Below are positions 1 to 6,821 of a stretch of DNA of 59,395 bases, piece after piece. This DNA comes from a virus: the IMG/VR virus record IMGVR_UViG_3300046693_000004, positions 1 to 59,395 of that record; one strand, written 5' to 3'. The first letter of the stretch is position 1. Each line of letters starts with the position of its first letter. The position numbers and the translations under genes were made by a program. Under the pieces are notes generated by a model that saw only the letters and a program-made list of their open reading frames with translations, did not search any database and was not told where the DNA came from.

Positions 1-107
1 CTACTAATCTGCATTCCTTTACCATAAACAAATTCAACTTCATATAAAGAGCCATCATCTAACACTATTACACATTTTCCTTTATACATAAAGCATTGTA
101 ATATCAT
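1..107 (-). CDS. hypothetical protein, 3' end cut by window edge
   Basis: An ATG at 107 overlaps the stop of the upstream gene in an ATGA junction. The frame stays open for 35 codons to the first base of the window. Its residues (GKCVIVLDDGSLYEVEF) suggest a small beta-rich protein, but I do not recognise it. The C-terminus lies outside the window. Confidence 0.55.
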   Translation of the reverse strand, partial: MILQCFMYKGKCVIVLDDGSLYEVEFVYGKGMQIS

Positions 108-316
108 GGTTGATACAATCCCTTACTATTCTTAATATGAATTGCATAATGCTTACCTGCACTTTCAGCATTAGTGAATGCCTCAAAATCTCTATGCGAA
201 CAATCACCATAGCTGTAGGTCTTACCATTCTGAAAAATAATGTGCATTACATTCTTTTCATCATCATGTTCGCATGACTTAAGAAAGGAGTGGTCGGAGA
301 AATGGTGAGTTTTCAT
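104..316 (-). CDS. small hypothetical phage protein (70 aa)
   Basis: Histidine-rich 70-residue protein with no domain I can name. It starts in an ATGA overlap with the gene ending at 313 and ends in an ATGA overlap with the partial gene at 107. This places it in a translationally coupled early operon. No signal peptide or membrane helix is visible. Confidence 0.6.
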   Translation of the reverse strand: MKTHHFSDHSFLKSCEHDDEKNVMHIIFQNGKTYSYGDCSHRDFEAFTNAESAGKHYAIHIKNSKGLYQP

Positions 317-486
317 GATTCTAACCTTTTGTAAAATTCATACACATTTGTTTCAGGTTCACATTTAACGAGTACATTAGTAAACCAATTTTGTACATAT
401 CGATAGCGCAACATTCCTTCTTCCATGTCGCTGCACTCTTTCATTTCCTTAAGAGCTATTACAATCGCTTCTTCTAACTTAGTCAT
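313..486 (-). CDS. small hypothetical phage protein (57 aa)
   Basis: A 57-codon frame read from 486 to 313, starting MTKLEEAIVIALKEM and ending in an ATGA overlap with the next gene. The N-terminal half looks helical and acidic. No family recognised. It lies just downstream of the tRNA at 500-576, so both probably share one transcript. Confidence 0.55.
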   Translation of the reverse strand: MTKLEEAIVIALKEMKECSDMEEGMLRYRYVQNWFTNVLVKCEPETNVYEFYKRLES

Positions 487-499
487 TCTAACTCCTATT

Positions 500-576
500 T
501 GGTGCCCGTGGTCAGATTCGAACTGACAAACACAAAATTTTAAGTTTTGCTGCGTGACCAGTTAGCATACACGGGC
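500..576 (-). tRNA. tRNA, anticodon UAA (Leu, codon UUA), class I fold
   Basis: Reading from 576 to 500, all cloverleaf arms can be drawn. The acceptor GCCCGTG pairs with CACGGGC, followed by discriminator A and an encoded CCA. The D-arm has GG at the usual place, and the T-arm is GTCAG/TTCGAAT/CTGAC. The anticodon stem CAAAA/TTTTG closes the loop CTTAAAA, giving anticodon UAA, which reads the leucine codon UUA. The variable region is only 5 nt, whereas bacterial leucine tRNAs normally have a long variable arm. UUA should be common in this AT-rich phage and rare in a GC-rich host, so codon supply is a reasonable role. Confidence 0.85.
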
Positions 577-581
577 AATTT

Positions 582-836
582 TTATCTCTTCCAATGCTCT
601 ATTTCAACATGAAAGCCCATCATTTCAAACTTGTCAATATTAAATTTAGATTGCATATTCAAATCATAAAATATTTCCTTACAATCCATTTTCAATCCAG
701 CTTTGAAATGCTCACTATCACGTTGATTTGCAAATGTTAACTTCATAGTCATAGGGCCAATAACATGATATCTATCGGCAAATCTACGTATGAATTGTAG
801 ACCATTCACAAAGTCGTCATTCCAATCGGTTCTCAT
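582..836 (-). CDS. small hypothetical phage protein (84 aa)
   Basis: 84-residue soluble protein starting MRTDWNDDF, unrecognised. It starts in an ATGA overlap with the stop of the gene at 833-1090 and ends six bases before the tRNA. No signal peptide or cysteine motif. Confidence 0.6.
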   Translation of the reverse strand: MRTDWNDDFVNGLQFIRRFADRYHVIGPMTMKLTFANQRDSEHFKAGLKMDCKEIFYDLNMQSKFNIDKFEMMGFHVEIEHWKR

Positions 837-1090
837 TTAAAATGCCTCTCCCAATCACTAACCGACATTATCTCAGTTGATCTACCATTATTCAAACACC
901 AGAAGCTAACTTTTCCAACGAATTGTCGATCTTCTTTCTTACCATAGTCTAACCTAAACTCACGCTCAATCACATCTTTATCTAAATTGTGAATGATTAA
1001 GACTACAGCTTTGTGAGTAATGAAAGCACTTAGCTTGTTATCCCAAGGACCAGACTTAGCTACATCAATGTCTTGATTTATTTCTGTCAT
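833..1090 (-). CDS. small hypothetical phage protein (85 aa)
   Basis: 85-residue soluble protein, unrecognised, with a central hydrophobic beta-like stretch (AVVLIIHNL) and an aromatic C-terminus. It is coupled by ATGA to the next gene. A hairpin at 1130-1161 separates it from the codon-adapted gene at 1190-1837. Confidence 0.6.
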   Translation of the reverse strand: MTEINQDIDVAKSGPWDNKLSAFITHKAVVLIIHNLDKDVIEREFRLDYGKKEDRQFVGKVSFWCLNNGRSTEIMSVSDWERHFK

Positions 1091-1129
1091 TCTTATTTAC
1101 CTATTGTTATTATTAGTTATTCTAACACC

Positions 1130-1161
1130 AAGGGGTAGAGCCATCAATTGCCCTACCCCTT
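1130..1161 (-). terminator. hairpin after the gene ending at 1190
   Basis: A 9-bp perfect inverted repeat (AAGGGGTAG / CTACCCCTT) with a 14-nt loop lies just downstream of the stop at 1190. There is no clear U-tract, so it may be a weak terminator or an mRNA 3' stabiliser. Confidence 0.5.
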
Positions 1162-1189
1162 AGCCCCGTCCAATTATCAGGTACTTAAA

Positions 1190-1837
1190 TCAGACTTCGC
1201 GTGCAATCAATGCACCGTCATCAGGAGCAGTCCAATTACCCAACACCTGACCCTTAGTAATCGGCCGCAAGACAAACTTACGCACCGGCTTACGAATGGG
1301 ACGAGTAACGGTTTCCTTGATCTTATTACCAGCGGCATCAAGTTCTGCCTTGTTACCCTTACCACGCTTGGTAACTTCAACAGTTTCAGTCTCGCCAGTA
1401 GCTTCACTGTACTTATGGTTCTGAGCACTAACCGTTGACTGCAACTTCTTAGCAGCATCAGCCTTATCGGAATTGGGCACGAAAAATGAACCGCCAACAG
1501 GCATATCAGCAAACGGATAGACAGTAGGAGCACCAGCGCCCTTACGATTACCGCGATTAGACGCAGGAACCGGAATATCAGTCATAATACCATACATAGG
1601 CTTACCTTTATTTTCTTCAGTTGGATTTGAAATATTTTTCAAGTATGCGATACCAGCATCGGTAACACGAGCCAATGCCTTGCCTTCAACAATATCAGCA
1701 GTATTAACTTCAATCAAGCCTTCAAGTGAAGCTGCTTCATTCTGCGTAACGCGATAAGCAGCCGTTTCAGGAGCCGACGCAATAGCAGTCAGCAAAACAA
1801 CATTCACAGAGCTAGACTTAGCGGGCTTCTTAGCCAT
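1190..1837 (-). CDS. phage protein with YP..MPVG.SFFV domain (215 aa)
   Basis: 215-residue soluble protein. The motif YPFADMPVGGSFFVP at about residues 107-121 starts a small domain that recurs in two other proteins here (11739-12137 and 58625-59290). I know this signature from small phage proteins of unknown function. The C-terminal DDGALIAREV closely matches the end of the 58625-59290 protein. Codon use looks richer in G and C than the neighbours, as in the coat gene, which suggests high expression. It has its own promoter-like sequence at 1901-1928 and a 3' hairpin. Function unknown. Confidence 0.75.
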   Translation of the reverse strand: MAKKPAKSSSVNVVLLTAIASAPETAAYRVTQNEAASLEGLIEVNTADIVEGKALARVTDAGIAYLKNISNPTEENKGKPMYGIMTDIPVPASNRGNRKGAGAPTVYPFADMPVGGSFFVPNSDKADAAKKLQSTVSAQNHKYSEATGETETVEVTKRGKGNKAELDAAGNKIKETVTRPIRKPVRKFVLRPITKGQVLGNWTAPDDGALIAREV

Positions 1838-1900
1838 TTCAAGTTTCCTTTTTGTTTGTTCTAAATTCGTTCGTCATTGAACGCTTGCATTAACAACATC

Positions 1901-1928
1901 AAGATAAGGGATTGGTTTCAGGTGTCAA
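1901..1928 (-). promoter_or_regulatory. candidate sigma70-like promoter for 1190-1837
   Basis: On the minus strand TTGACA (1928-1923) is followed after 16 nt by TATCTT (1906-1901), about 65 bases upstream of the start at 1837. Candidate by sequence only. Confidence 0.4.
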
Positions 1929-1929
1929 C

Positions 1930-2118
1930 CTACTTTTTGAAAATTTCTTTCATGTTGTTATAGAAGCTCATTTCGATAGCCGCCTCTTGCAACGGTGTAA
2001 GAACATACTCACCGGGGCACGGACCAGCTAAATCATAATCATGCCCACAAACTTGACAGAACGTCACATTCTTGTACGCATCATCGCGATATGTCGATAG
2101 TTTGTGGGCATATGGCAT
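1930..2118 (-). CDS. small zinc-ribbon-like protein (62 aa)
   Basis: Starts at the ATG of 2118 (MPYAHKLSTYRDDAYK), which overlaps the stop of the upstream membrane gene as TAATG. A longer frame reaches 2232, but its first 38 codons overlap a better membrane-protein frame. CQVCG and a later C-P-G form a possible zinc site. Role unknown. Confidence 0.55.
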   Translation of the reverse strand: MPYAHKLSTYRDDAYKNVTFCQVCGHDYDLAGPCPGEYVLTPLQEAAIEMSFYNNMKEIFKK

Positions 2119-2261
2119 TAAACAACACTCTTGTGTAAATAATTTCCAGCTAGAGGCAGTATTGCAGCAATAAACATAGCAGGATGCATCATTACACCAG
2201 TTACTAAACATACTCCAAACATTGTCCCCCACATAAAACCCATCGTACGTGAATAATTCAT
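2118..2261 (-). CDS. small membrane protein (47 aa)
   Basis: Frame of 47 codons starting directly after the TAA of the gene at 2262 (TAA then ATG) and ending TAATG into the next gene. Two hydrophobic stretches (GFMWGTMFGVCLVTGVMM and AMFIAAILPLAG) suggest two membrane helices. No family recognised. Confidence 0.5.
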   Translation of the reverse strand: MNYSRTMGFMWGTMFGVCLVTGVMMHPAMFIAAILPLAGNYLHKSVV

Positions 2262-2459
2262 TTATTTCCAGCCTTTCGCAGCATCTATGTCAAGTGCTCT
2301 ATCAATAGCTGACATTTCTTCTTTAACTTGGTAGCTGCCGTCATTGGTATTTAAATAAGAACTAGCGCCATTTTCATCACTAGGTCCGTAGGCTTCTACA
2401 GCATTTGAATTAATTCTGATAGGTTCATTGTTCGGCATTTGGGTTAGTTTTAGCCACAT
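2262..2459 (-). CDS. FlbD-like small protein (65 aa)
   Basis: The layout WLKLTQ...EPIRINS..VEAY..........YLNTNDGSYQVKEEM resembles the short FlbD-like fold found in flagellar operons and often in phages, where its role is unclear. No membrane segment. Followed at once by the membrane gene at 2261. The family call rests on pattern similarity only. Confidence 0.5.
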   Translation of the reverse strand: MWLKLTQMPNNEPIRINSNAVEAYGPSDENGASSYLNTNDGSYQVKEEMSAIDRALDIDAAKGWK

Positions 2460-2561
2460 ATTTCAGCCCCTATAGATTGTTGCTAGTCGCGAATGATGCA
2501 TCACTCCACTAGCATTATGCCTAGCCTAGCCATTAGGGGAAGCACAACAGCTAAATTAAAA

Positions 2562-2813
2562 TTATTCCTTCTTTTCAGGTGCTTCCTTCGGCACTGGAAT
2601 AGCATCAGGCGCCTTAGCTTGCTGTGCTGTAAATTGCTCGCGTAGCTTCTGCAACAGCGGTACAACATCTTTGTAGGGTTGGGTTTCCAATCCCTTAGCA
2701 ATTACATCCACTTCAGCAGGAGTAACCTTGAATGTAAATTCGCTAGGCTGCTGTGCATAAACAGGAACAACAAAAGCAGCAATGAAAGCGATAGGCCAGA
2801 TAAGTTTATGCAT
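2562..2813 (-). CDS. secreted small protein with Sec signal (83 aa)
   Basis: Starts at the ATG of 2813 (MHKLIWPIAFIAAFVVPVYA), a classic Sec signal with a VYA-Q cleavage site. The mature part is about 63 residues and ends in a proline-, lysine- and glutamate-rich tail. A longer frame to 2870 overlaps the upstream gene and is less likely. Periplasmic location inferred; function unknown. Confidence 0.6.
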   Translation of the reverse strand: MHKLIWPIAFIAAFVVPVYAQQPSEFTFKVTPAEVDVIAKGLETQPYKDVVPLLQKLREQFTAQQAKAPDAIPVPKEAPEKKE

Positions 2814-2967
2814 TTTTAGTTTCCTTTTCGTTACAAATAACGATAACAAGAGATGTCCAAACAGGCTCATTATCAGTAAGAATTTTTACAGCCTCGTCAA
2901 TACTGTTCATTTCCATATCAATTTCATATTCGTGTTTGTCTGTGTTAACAGTTAAATGAATTTTCAT
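2806..2967 (-). CDS. small hypothetical protein (53 aa)
   Basis: 53-codon frame starting MKIHLTVNTDKHEYEIDM, acidic then hydrophobic. Its start overlaps the stop of the 58-aa gene upstream (ATGA), and its end overlaps the start of the secreted protein by 8 bases. Confidence 0.5.
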   Translation of the reverse strand: MKIHLTVNTDKHEYEIDMEMNSIDEAVKILTDNEPVWTSLVIVICNEKETKNA

Positions 2968-3140
2968 TCCTTTAGCTCCATTGGATACATTTTCATTAGC
3001 ACATTCAGCGGCAATGCGCGTTCAATCTCTACCTTGAATACCACATCACTGTCAACATTCTTTCCATGTCCATCAGTCTTAAGCTGATGCTGAATTGATG
3101 GACACAAGCGACCATTGACTTTTGTGTAGAGGAACATCAT
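2964..3140 (-). CDS. small hypothetical protein (58 aa)
   Basis: 58-codon frame starting MMFLYTKVNGRLCPS, with a TGATG junction to the upstream cysteine-rich gene and an ATGA junction downstream. Looks like a short beta protein. Not recognised. Confidence 0.5.
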   Translation of the reverse strand: MMFLYTKVNGRLCPSIQHQLKTDGHGKNVDSDVVFKVEIERALPLNVLMKMYPMELKE

Positions 3141-3265
3141 TCGTCGTCTTCTTCCTCTTCATTTTCAGCTTCATAGCAGTCATCGCAGATAAAATCTTCA
3201 TAGCAGCAGTTATCATCGTCAATAAGTTCACAGCCGCACTTGCAGCATTTGTCTGTTTCTTTCAT
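3137..3265 (-). CDS. small zinc-ribbon-like acidic protein (42 aa)
   Basis: From the ATG at 3265 the protein reads MKETDKCCKCGCELIDDD and has a second cysteine cluster (ICDDC), a likely zinc ribbon, with an acidic C-terminus. A longer frame to 3319 overlaps the small membrane peptide frame. Role unknown. Confidence 0.55.
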   Translation of the reverse strand: MKETDKCCKCGCELIDDDNCCYEDFICDDCYEAENEEEEDDE

Positions 3266-3345
3266 GTCATCACCATTTGTAATGTGATTACAATAAGCCA
3301 GATTGAGCCGATAACGCAAATGCCTTTGGCTGCTTCAGCTATCAT
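3262..3345 (-). CDS. possible 27-aa single-helix membrane peptide
   Basis: 27-codon frame MIAEAAKGICVIGSIWLIVI... that is nearly all one hydrophobic helix. It overlaps the upstream stop by 11 bases and ends ATGA into the next gene, like other micro-genes here. Kept with caution because of its size. Confidence 0.35.
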   Translation of the reverse strand: MIAEAAKGICVIGSIWLIVITLQMVMT

Positions 3346-3529
3346 AACCGTAATCCATGATCGCAATTTTAAACTTATCTCTGCGAGGTGAGCTAATTTT
3401 AAGTCTAATAAAAGACCAAATTAGCCCCCACGTAAGATTGTAAACAGGTTTTGGTGAGCTACTGAGATATAAACCACCATCCCAATAACCGTCAATGGGG
3501 CTATCAGTGTGGTAAGGCGGTGCTTTCAT
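3335..3529 (-). CDS. small hypothetical protein (64 aa)
   Basis: Starts at 3529 (MKAPPYHTDSPIDGYWDGG), one base after the stop of the S15-like gene. The middle holds a tryptophan-rich hydrophobic segment (LTWGLIWSFIRLKI) that could touch the membrane. Unrecognised. Confidence 0.5.
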   Translation of the reverse strand: MKAPPYHTDSPIDGYWDGGLYLSSSPKPVYNLTWGLIWSFIRLKISSPRRDKFKIAIMDYGYDS

Positions 3530-3530
3530 A

Positions 3531-3686
3531 TCACTTCCCATTAATACGATTGTTAAGATTGACAATCCTAGTTGCACTCATACTGTCCCTAGGATGCCGT
3601 TCAAGGTGCTCTTTAATTCCAACAACAGCACGATGCAACTTGGCGATTGAGCGCGGCTTAGCAGTGTTCTTCTTTTTCGTGGTCAT
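3531..3686 (-). CDS. S15-like basic mini-protein (51 aa)
   Basis: From the ATG at 3686 (MTTKKKNTAKPRSIAK) a basic 51-residue protein. The stretch IKEHLERHPRDSMSATRIVNL follows the layout of the core helix-turn of ribosomal protein bS15 (L..H...HP.D..S). RNA binding is an inference. A longer frame to 3755 overlaps the L7/L12-like gene and is unlikely. Confidence 0.45.
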   Translation of the reverse strand: MTTKKKNTAKPRSIAKLHRAVVGIKEHLERHPRDSMSATRIVNLNNRINGK

Positions 3687-3690
3687 TCTA

Positions 3691-4008
3691 TTAACTCGCA
3701 AACTTAACTGATGCATCCATAGCAGGTGATGGCTTACTAACCCAATACTTCTCAACAGCGTCCTTAGCTTCCTTCAAACCAGTACCAGTAAGAGTACGGT
3801 AAGACTTAATTGCCTCAATCTTAAGACAGCCGCCATTCATAAGGCGCATAAGATTATTAATCTCTTCTTCAGTAGCAGAAACCTTAGCTGGCTCAAAACA
3901 AGCATTCACCAAATTACCAATATCTTCAACCTGATAGCTATCATAGCTATCATTCTTCCTGAGTGACGTAAGATACGAAATCAGGACTGCAAACTTAATA
4001 TTATTCAT
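3691..4008 (-). CDS. protein with ribosomal L7/L12 C-terminal-like domain (105 aa)
   Basis: Residues about 65-90 read IKSYRTLTGTGLKEAKDAVEKYW. This matches the C-terminal domain of ribosomal protein bL12 (IK..R..TGLGLKEAKDLVE), the part that contacts translation factors. The N-terminal half is unrelated to the bL12 dimerisation domain. L12-like domains have been reported in phages. A role in diverting translation factors or binding ribosomes is inferred. It lies next to an S15-like mini-protein. Confidence 0.7.
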   Translation of the reverse strand: MNNIKFAVLISYLTSLRKNDSYDSYQVEDIGNLVNACFEPAKVSATEEEINNLMRLMNGGCLKIEAIKSYRTLTGTGLKEAKDAVEKYWVSKPSPAMDASVKFAS

Positions 4009-4047
4009 CTTTCATTCTCCATTCATGTTCATTTGTGGGTATTGACT

Positions 4048-4086
4048 GGCGGGAAGCTATCGGAGTGAACCTACACACTTCCCGCC
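4048..4086 (-). terminator. hairpin after the ParB-like gene
   Basis: A 9-bp perfect inverted repeat (GGCGGGAAG / CTTCCCGCC) with a 21-nt loop lies between the ParB-like stop (4114) and the next start (4008). No U-tract. Terminator or processing hairpin. Confidence 0.45.
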
Positions 4087-4113
4087 GCATGGTTAGGTGC
4101 ACCTAGAGCCATG

Positions 4114-4908
4114 TCACAGTTTAAACGCTTCCTTAACCTTATCAAACCATTCTGTAGGCATTCTGATAACCACTTCGGTTGGGTCATCGTCATCAACGCT
4201 AGCATACTCGAATGCCTCTAGCAATAGCTTTTTATGATTTACTTTATTCAACCCCTCAACATCACCCGGTTTAAGTTTCTTGCCGGTCTTCTTAGCCTTC
4301 TCTAGCCCCTCGCGCAATGCCTGTTCAGCCGCGCTGCCAAGCTCTTTGGTGGCTTCCAGCACCAGCGAAGCACTCGCCTGCCCATTCAAAACCGCGTCCT
4401 TACCGACTTTCCCAATTGTGTTGTGCTCAAGAATGCGAATGACTTGAGCTTTAGAGATAAGACACTTAAGCGCAATCTGTTCTTCAGTCAATCCCATTTC
4501 CAACAGCCGCATAAAGTGTTTTGCATCTTCAAACACACTGAAAGGCTTAGACGAATTACGCAGGCGTTGATTAATCAATTCATCTTCAGGACTTGCATAA
4601 CGATCTTCAGCGCGAACAGGCACCAGCTTGATATCATGACCGCGCGAGATAGCCAGAAGCGCAGCTTTGTGACGACACTCACCATCACGAATGAATGCCT
4701 CACCATCTTGCCACTTAACGATAATCGGCTGCTTGACGCCACCTACAGCAATAATATTAGCGCAAAGGTCTTCAATGTATTGGGAATTTTCAGGATCATT
4801 AAAATCCCGGCTATTCCAGCCATCTTGAACCTTGAGCTTACGAGGATCAATCATATGACCTTCAAAGCCACGTTCGGCGATTGAAGCAAGTCCAGTTGTT
4901 TTAGCCAT
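4114..4908 (-). CDS. ParB-like nuclease / partition-type protein (264 aa)
   Basis: The N-terminal half carries the ParB fold, with the box DGECRHKAAL at residues 75-84 corresponding to the GERR-type nucleotide site. A helix-turn-helix-like stretch (LTEEQIALKCLISKAQVIRIL) lies near residues 136-157, and a helical tail follows. Phage ParB-like proteins can be CTP-dependent DNA clamps or nucleases. The sequence does not say which. It is flanked by hairpins and has one TGTGGGYA site on each side (4034, 4948), suggesting a separately expressed cistron. Confidence 0.75.
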   Translation of the reverse strand: MAKTTGLASIAERGFEGHMIDPRKLKVQDGWNSRDFNDPENSQYIEDLCANIIAVGGVKQPIIVKWQDGEAFIRDGECRHKAALLAISRGHDIKLVPVRAEDRYASPEDELINQRLRNSSKPFSVFEDAKHFMRLLEMGLTEEQIALKCLISKAQVIRILEHNTIGKVGKDAVLNGQASASLVLEATKELGSAAEQALREGLEKAKKTGKKLKPGDVEGLNKVNHKKLLLEAFEYASVDDDDPTEVVIRMPTEWFDKVKEAFKL

Positions 4909-4932
4909 GTTAGCTCCCCTTTAGAGTGGTTA

Positions 4933-4952
4933 GGGTAGCATTTGCGCTACCC
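4933..4952 (-). other. short hairpin between two early genes
   Basis: Inverted repeat GGGTAGC / GCTACCC with a 6-nt loop, overlapping a TGTGGGTA site. It sits between the gene ending at 4962 and the ParB-like start. Could be a weak terminator; no U-tract. Confidence 0.35.
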
Positions 4953-4961
4953 ACAGATTAA

Positions 4962-5174
4962 TTAATGTAGTTGGTTCCAAGTTTTGTGCCCATCTGCAAA
5001 TTCTACAAGAGCACTACCGCGCCAGCCCCAATTACGTTTAGCACAGCTTTCATGTGAAAAACCAATAATAGTCGCTGTTTCTGACTTTGATACGTATTCG
5101 CCGCGCTTTGTAGGGTGAGGTTCTGCACGAAAACCAGTGATGACATCACCATAATTATAGGACTTGTTAGACAT
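4962..5174 (-). CDS. small hypothetical phage protein (70 aa)
   Basis: 70-residue soluble protein with a conserved-looking centre (TATIIGFSHESCAKRNWGWRGSALVEFADG), probably a small beta barrel. Not recognised. It sits between hairpins at 4933 and 5202. Confidence 0.6.
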   Translation of the reverse strand: MSNKSYNYGDVITGFRAEPHPTKRGEYVSKSETATIIGFSHESCAKRNWGWRGSALVEFADGHKTWNQLH

Positions 5175-5201
5175 CTTACTTCCCCTCTAGGTGCAATGGT
5201 T

Positions 5202-5220
5202 GGAGGGGCGTTACCCCTCC
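5202..5220 (-). terminator. GC-rich hairpin upstream of 4962-5174
   Basis: GGAGGGG / CCCCTCC with a 5-nt loop, about 110 bases beyond the endonuclease VII stop and 28 bases before the start at 5174. Possible terminator of the upstream unit; no U-tract. Confidence 0.4.
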
Positions 5221-5329
5221 TGTTGCCATTGTCTTACCCCTGTGTTGCTCGTCTTCAGTGACTACACATTAGCACAGCCATAACCTATGTCAATCCAACT
5301 TGCGATAATTATATTGCTATTTGCACCCC

Positions 5330-5677
5330 CTATTTTGTAATTTTATGTCGCTCCATATATTCATATAAACCATCAAGCCTTTCACTTTCTATTTCAAGAT
5401 GACCTAGAGTAGTATTGCAACCATTACAAAGCAATTCTCTTACTTTTCCAGTAGTGTGACAATGATCTACTGCTATTTTACTTATTTGACTCCAATTCAA
5501 ATATTTATTACACTTTAGATTACCACACTTCCAATTTTGTTTCTTGGCCATTTCAAGTTTTTGTTCTGGTGTAATTCCATAGGCATGTTTTAAAGATTAC
5601 CTATACTGATATTCTCTAGCTTTTGCATTTAATTTTCTTGTATGCTCAATACGCTCTTGCAATGTTCTAGATACCAT
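5330..5677 (-). pseudogene. endonuclease VII-like HNH gene split by an in-frame TAA
   Basis: The start at 5677 has a strong GGAGG ribosome site. The frame reads 26 codons, meets TAA at 5599-5597, then continues open in the same frame to 5330. The part after the stop has the recombination endonuclease VII pattern: YGITPEQ, a first cysteine pair (CGNLKC), VDHCHTTGKVRELLC, then CNGCNTTLGHL, which are the zinc and catalytic His residues of that HNH family. Such enzymes resolve branched DNA or act as homing nucleases. A 73-aa protein could restart at the ATG of 5551 and would keep the metal and HNH residues. The TAA may be a mutation, a sequencing error or a readthrough site. Confidence 0.75.
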
Positions 5678-5695
5678 AAATCCTCCATAACAAAA

Positions 5696-5732
5696 TTACC
5701 CGCCTATGCTGCATTGCAACATAAACGGGTAA
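5696..5732 (-). terminator. hairpin after 5757-6266
   Basis: TTACCCG / CGGGTAA outer stem with an inner imperfect stem (TATGCTGC / GCAACATA), just downstream of the stop at 5757 and before the endonuclease VII ribosome site. Confidence 0.45.
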
Positions 5733-5756
5733 TTGAGTAATGATTAAACTATAGTT

Positions 5757-6266
5757 CTATTTATTTTCTACATATTTCAAAAGCTTTTCTAGCATCTTAA
5801 AATGCTCACCAATAATACTAAAAGCTTCCTCTTTAGAATACGGCTTAACACGACAATCATCAATATATTTGCGAGCTTCAATGACAATTAAATCAGGAAC
5901 AGGATTAACCCAACTCTTCCACTTAATTTCACCACCTACCCATAAAACAAGTCCTTCTGGCCATTGTTCAAGGCGGATTATACCGTATCTATCAGCTACA
6001 CCTTTCACATATCCATTAGGTAAATCAATTCTTTCATTATCTAGCTCAAATATTTTTCGAATTTGCTCCTTCTTCGGCTCATCAAACTTAAGCAGTCCGA
6101 GTGCAGCTAGTACATCAATAATGCTGCCACTTGTAGACATAGGAGCGCCATAAGCTTTACTAGCAATCTTAACAGCCTCTTCTCTCGTCATTTTAGGTTG
6201 TTCCTTTTTGAAATACTCTTCATATTGTTTATCAATTTTATTTATCCAATCTTGCGAGTTCTTCAT
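5757..6266 (-). CDS. hypothetical phage protein (169 aa)
   Basis: Started at the ATG of 6266, just after the stop of the VRR-NUC gene and an AAGG sequence; an upstream start at 6296 is less likely. Soluble, with helical charged ends and a tryptophan-rich middle (RLEQWPEGLVLWVGGEIKWKSW). No domain recognised. Probably co-transcribed with the nuclease gene. Confidence 0.6.
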   Translation of the reverse strand: MKNSQDWINKIDKQYEEYFKKEQPKMTREEAVKIASKAYGAPMSTSGSIIDVLAALGLLKFDEPKKEQIRKIFELDNERIDLPNGYVKGVADRYGIIRLEQWPEGLVLWVGGEIKWKSWVNPVPDLIVIEARKYIDDCRVKPYSKEEAFSIIGEHFKMLEKLLKYVENK

Positions 6267-6270
6267 TCCT

Positions 6271-6690
6271 TTACCCCTCCGACAAATATTCCACAATCGT
6301 CTTCACTGCGTCTTCCCAACCATAACACACCTTTACAGCATAACCTTGTGAAGTTAGAAAAGTCAACCATTCGCGTTGGTCATCAGCTACACCACCATTC
6401 TTTTCTGTTCGCCGCTTAGGAATTTTAAGCTCAATGTATAGACCGCAGTATAATATTCCATTTCCTATGCGTTGTATAACTATCGGCAAACAAATATCAG
6501 GCACACCATTCTTTAACCCTGCTGCCTTCTCTTTACCCTTCTGACCACTAGTAGAGAAGAAGCCATTAGCACTAGAAAATAGCCATTTAGTTAATGGATA
6601 TTTAGCAGCATTAATTTGGAAATAGCAGAAAATTGCTGCCTGATGCCCATGCTCAGTACCAGAAGCGGCAAGCTGTTCAGGAGATATCAT
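6271..6690 (-). CDS. VRR-NUC endonuclease (139 aa)
   Basis: Compact PD-(D/E)XK nuclease of the VRR-NUC type. KNGVPDICLP carries the catalytic Asp, YIELKIPKRR supplies the E-x-K pair, and a downstream Gln (DDQREWL) and aromatic end (VCYGWEDAVKTI) complete the layout. Phage VRR-NUC proteins are thought to cut branched DNA or Holliday junctions. Length is typical for the phage form. It starts in an ATGA overlap with the 44-aa gene upstream. Confidence 0.85.
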   Translation of the reverse strand: MISPEQLAASGTEHGHQAAIFCYFQINAAKYPLTKWLFSSANGFFSTSGQKGKEKAAGLKNGVPDICLPIVIQRIGNGILYCGLYIELKIPKRRTEKNGGVADDQREWLTFLTSQGYAVKVCYGWEDAVKTIVEYLSEG

Positions 6691-6821
6691 TCCTCCCCAT
6701 CCTCTTCTAATGAATTAGTAGCTGATTCGAGTATGTCTAGCATGTCATTCTTTGGTAAGTCCTTGCGCCATTCTTTAATCAGCTTAGCAAGTTCAATTTC
6801 AAATGCTTCTTTATCAGTCAT
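6687..6821 (-). CDS. small acidic protein (44 aa)
   Basis: 44-codon frame MTDKEAFEIELAKLIKEWRK... with ATGA junctions at both ends. Predicted helical and acidic. Sits directly upstream of the VRR-NUC gene; partner role only a guess. Confidence 0.5.
   Translation of the reverse strand: MTDKEAFEIELAKLIKEWRKDLPKNDMLDILESATNSLEEDGEE

Noticed and set aside
500-576. Ochre suppressor tRNA that would read the in-frame TAA codons
   Set aside because: The canonical anticodon is UAA, reading UUA. A suppressor needs UUA, which would require a one-base shift and loss of U33. Many genes here also end normally in TAA.
1930-2232. 100-codon cysteine-rich frame
   Set aside because: Its first 38 codons overlap a coherent 47-aa membrane protein with TAA-ATG and TAATG junctions, so the start was moved to 2118.
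4423-4884. 153-codon plus-strand frame
   Set aside because: Lies opposite the ParB-like gene, has no ribosome site and no recognisable protein features.
5270-5293. Promoter upstream of the gene at 5174
   Set aside because: A TTGACA exists on the minus strand at 5293-5288 but no acceptable -10 element is found at the right distance.
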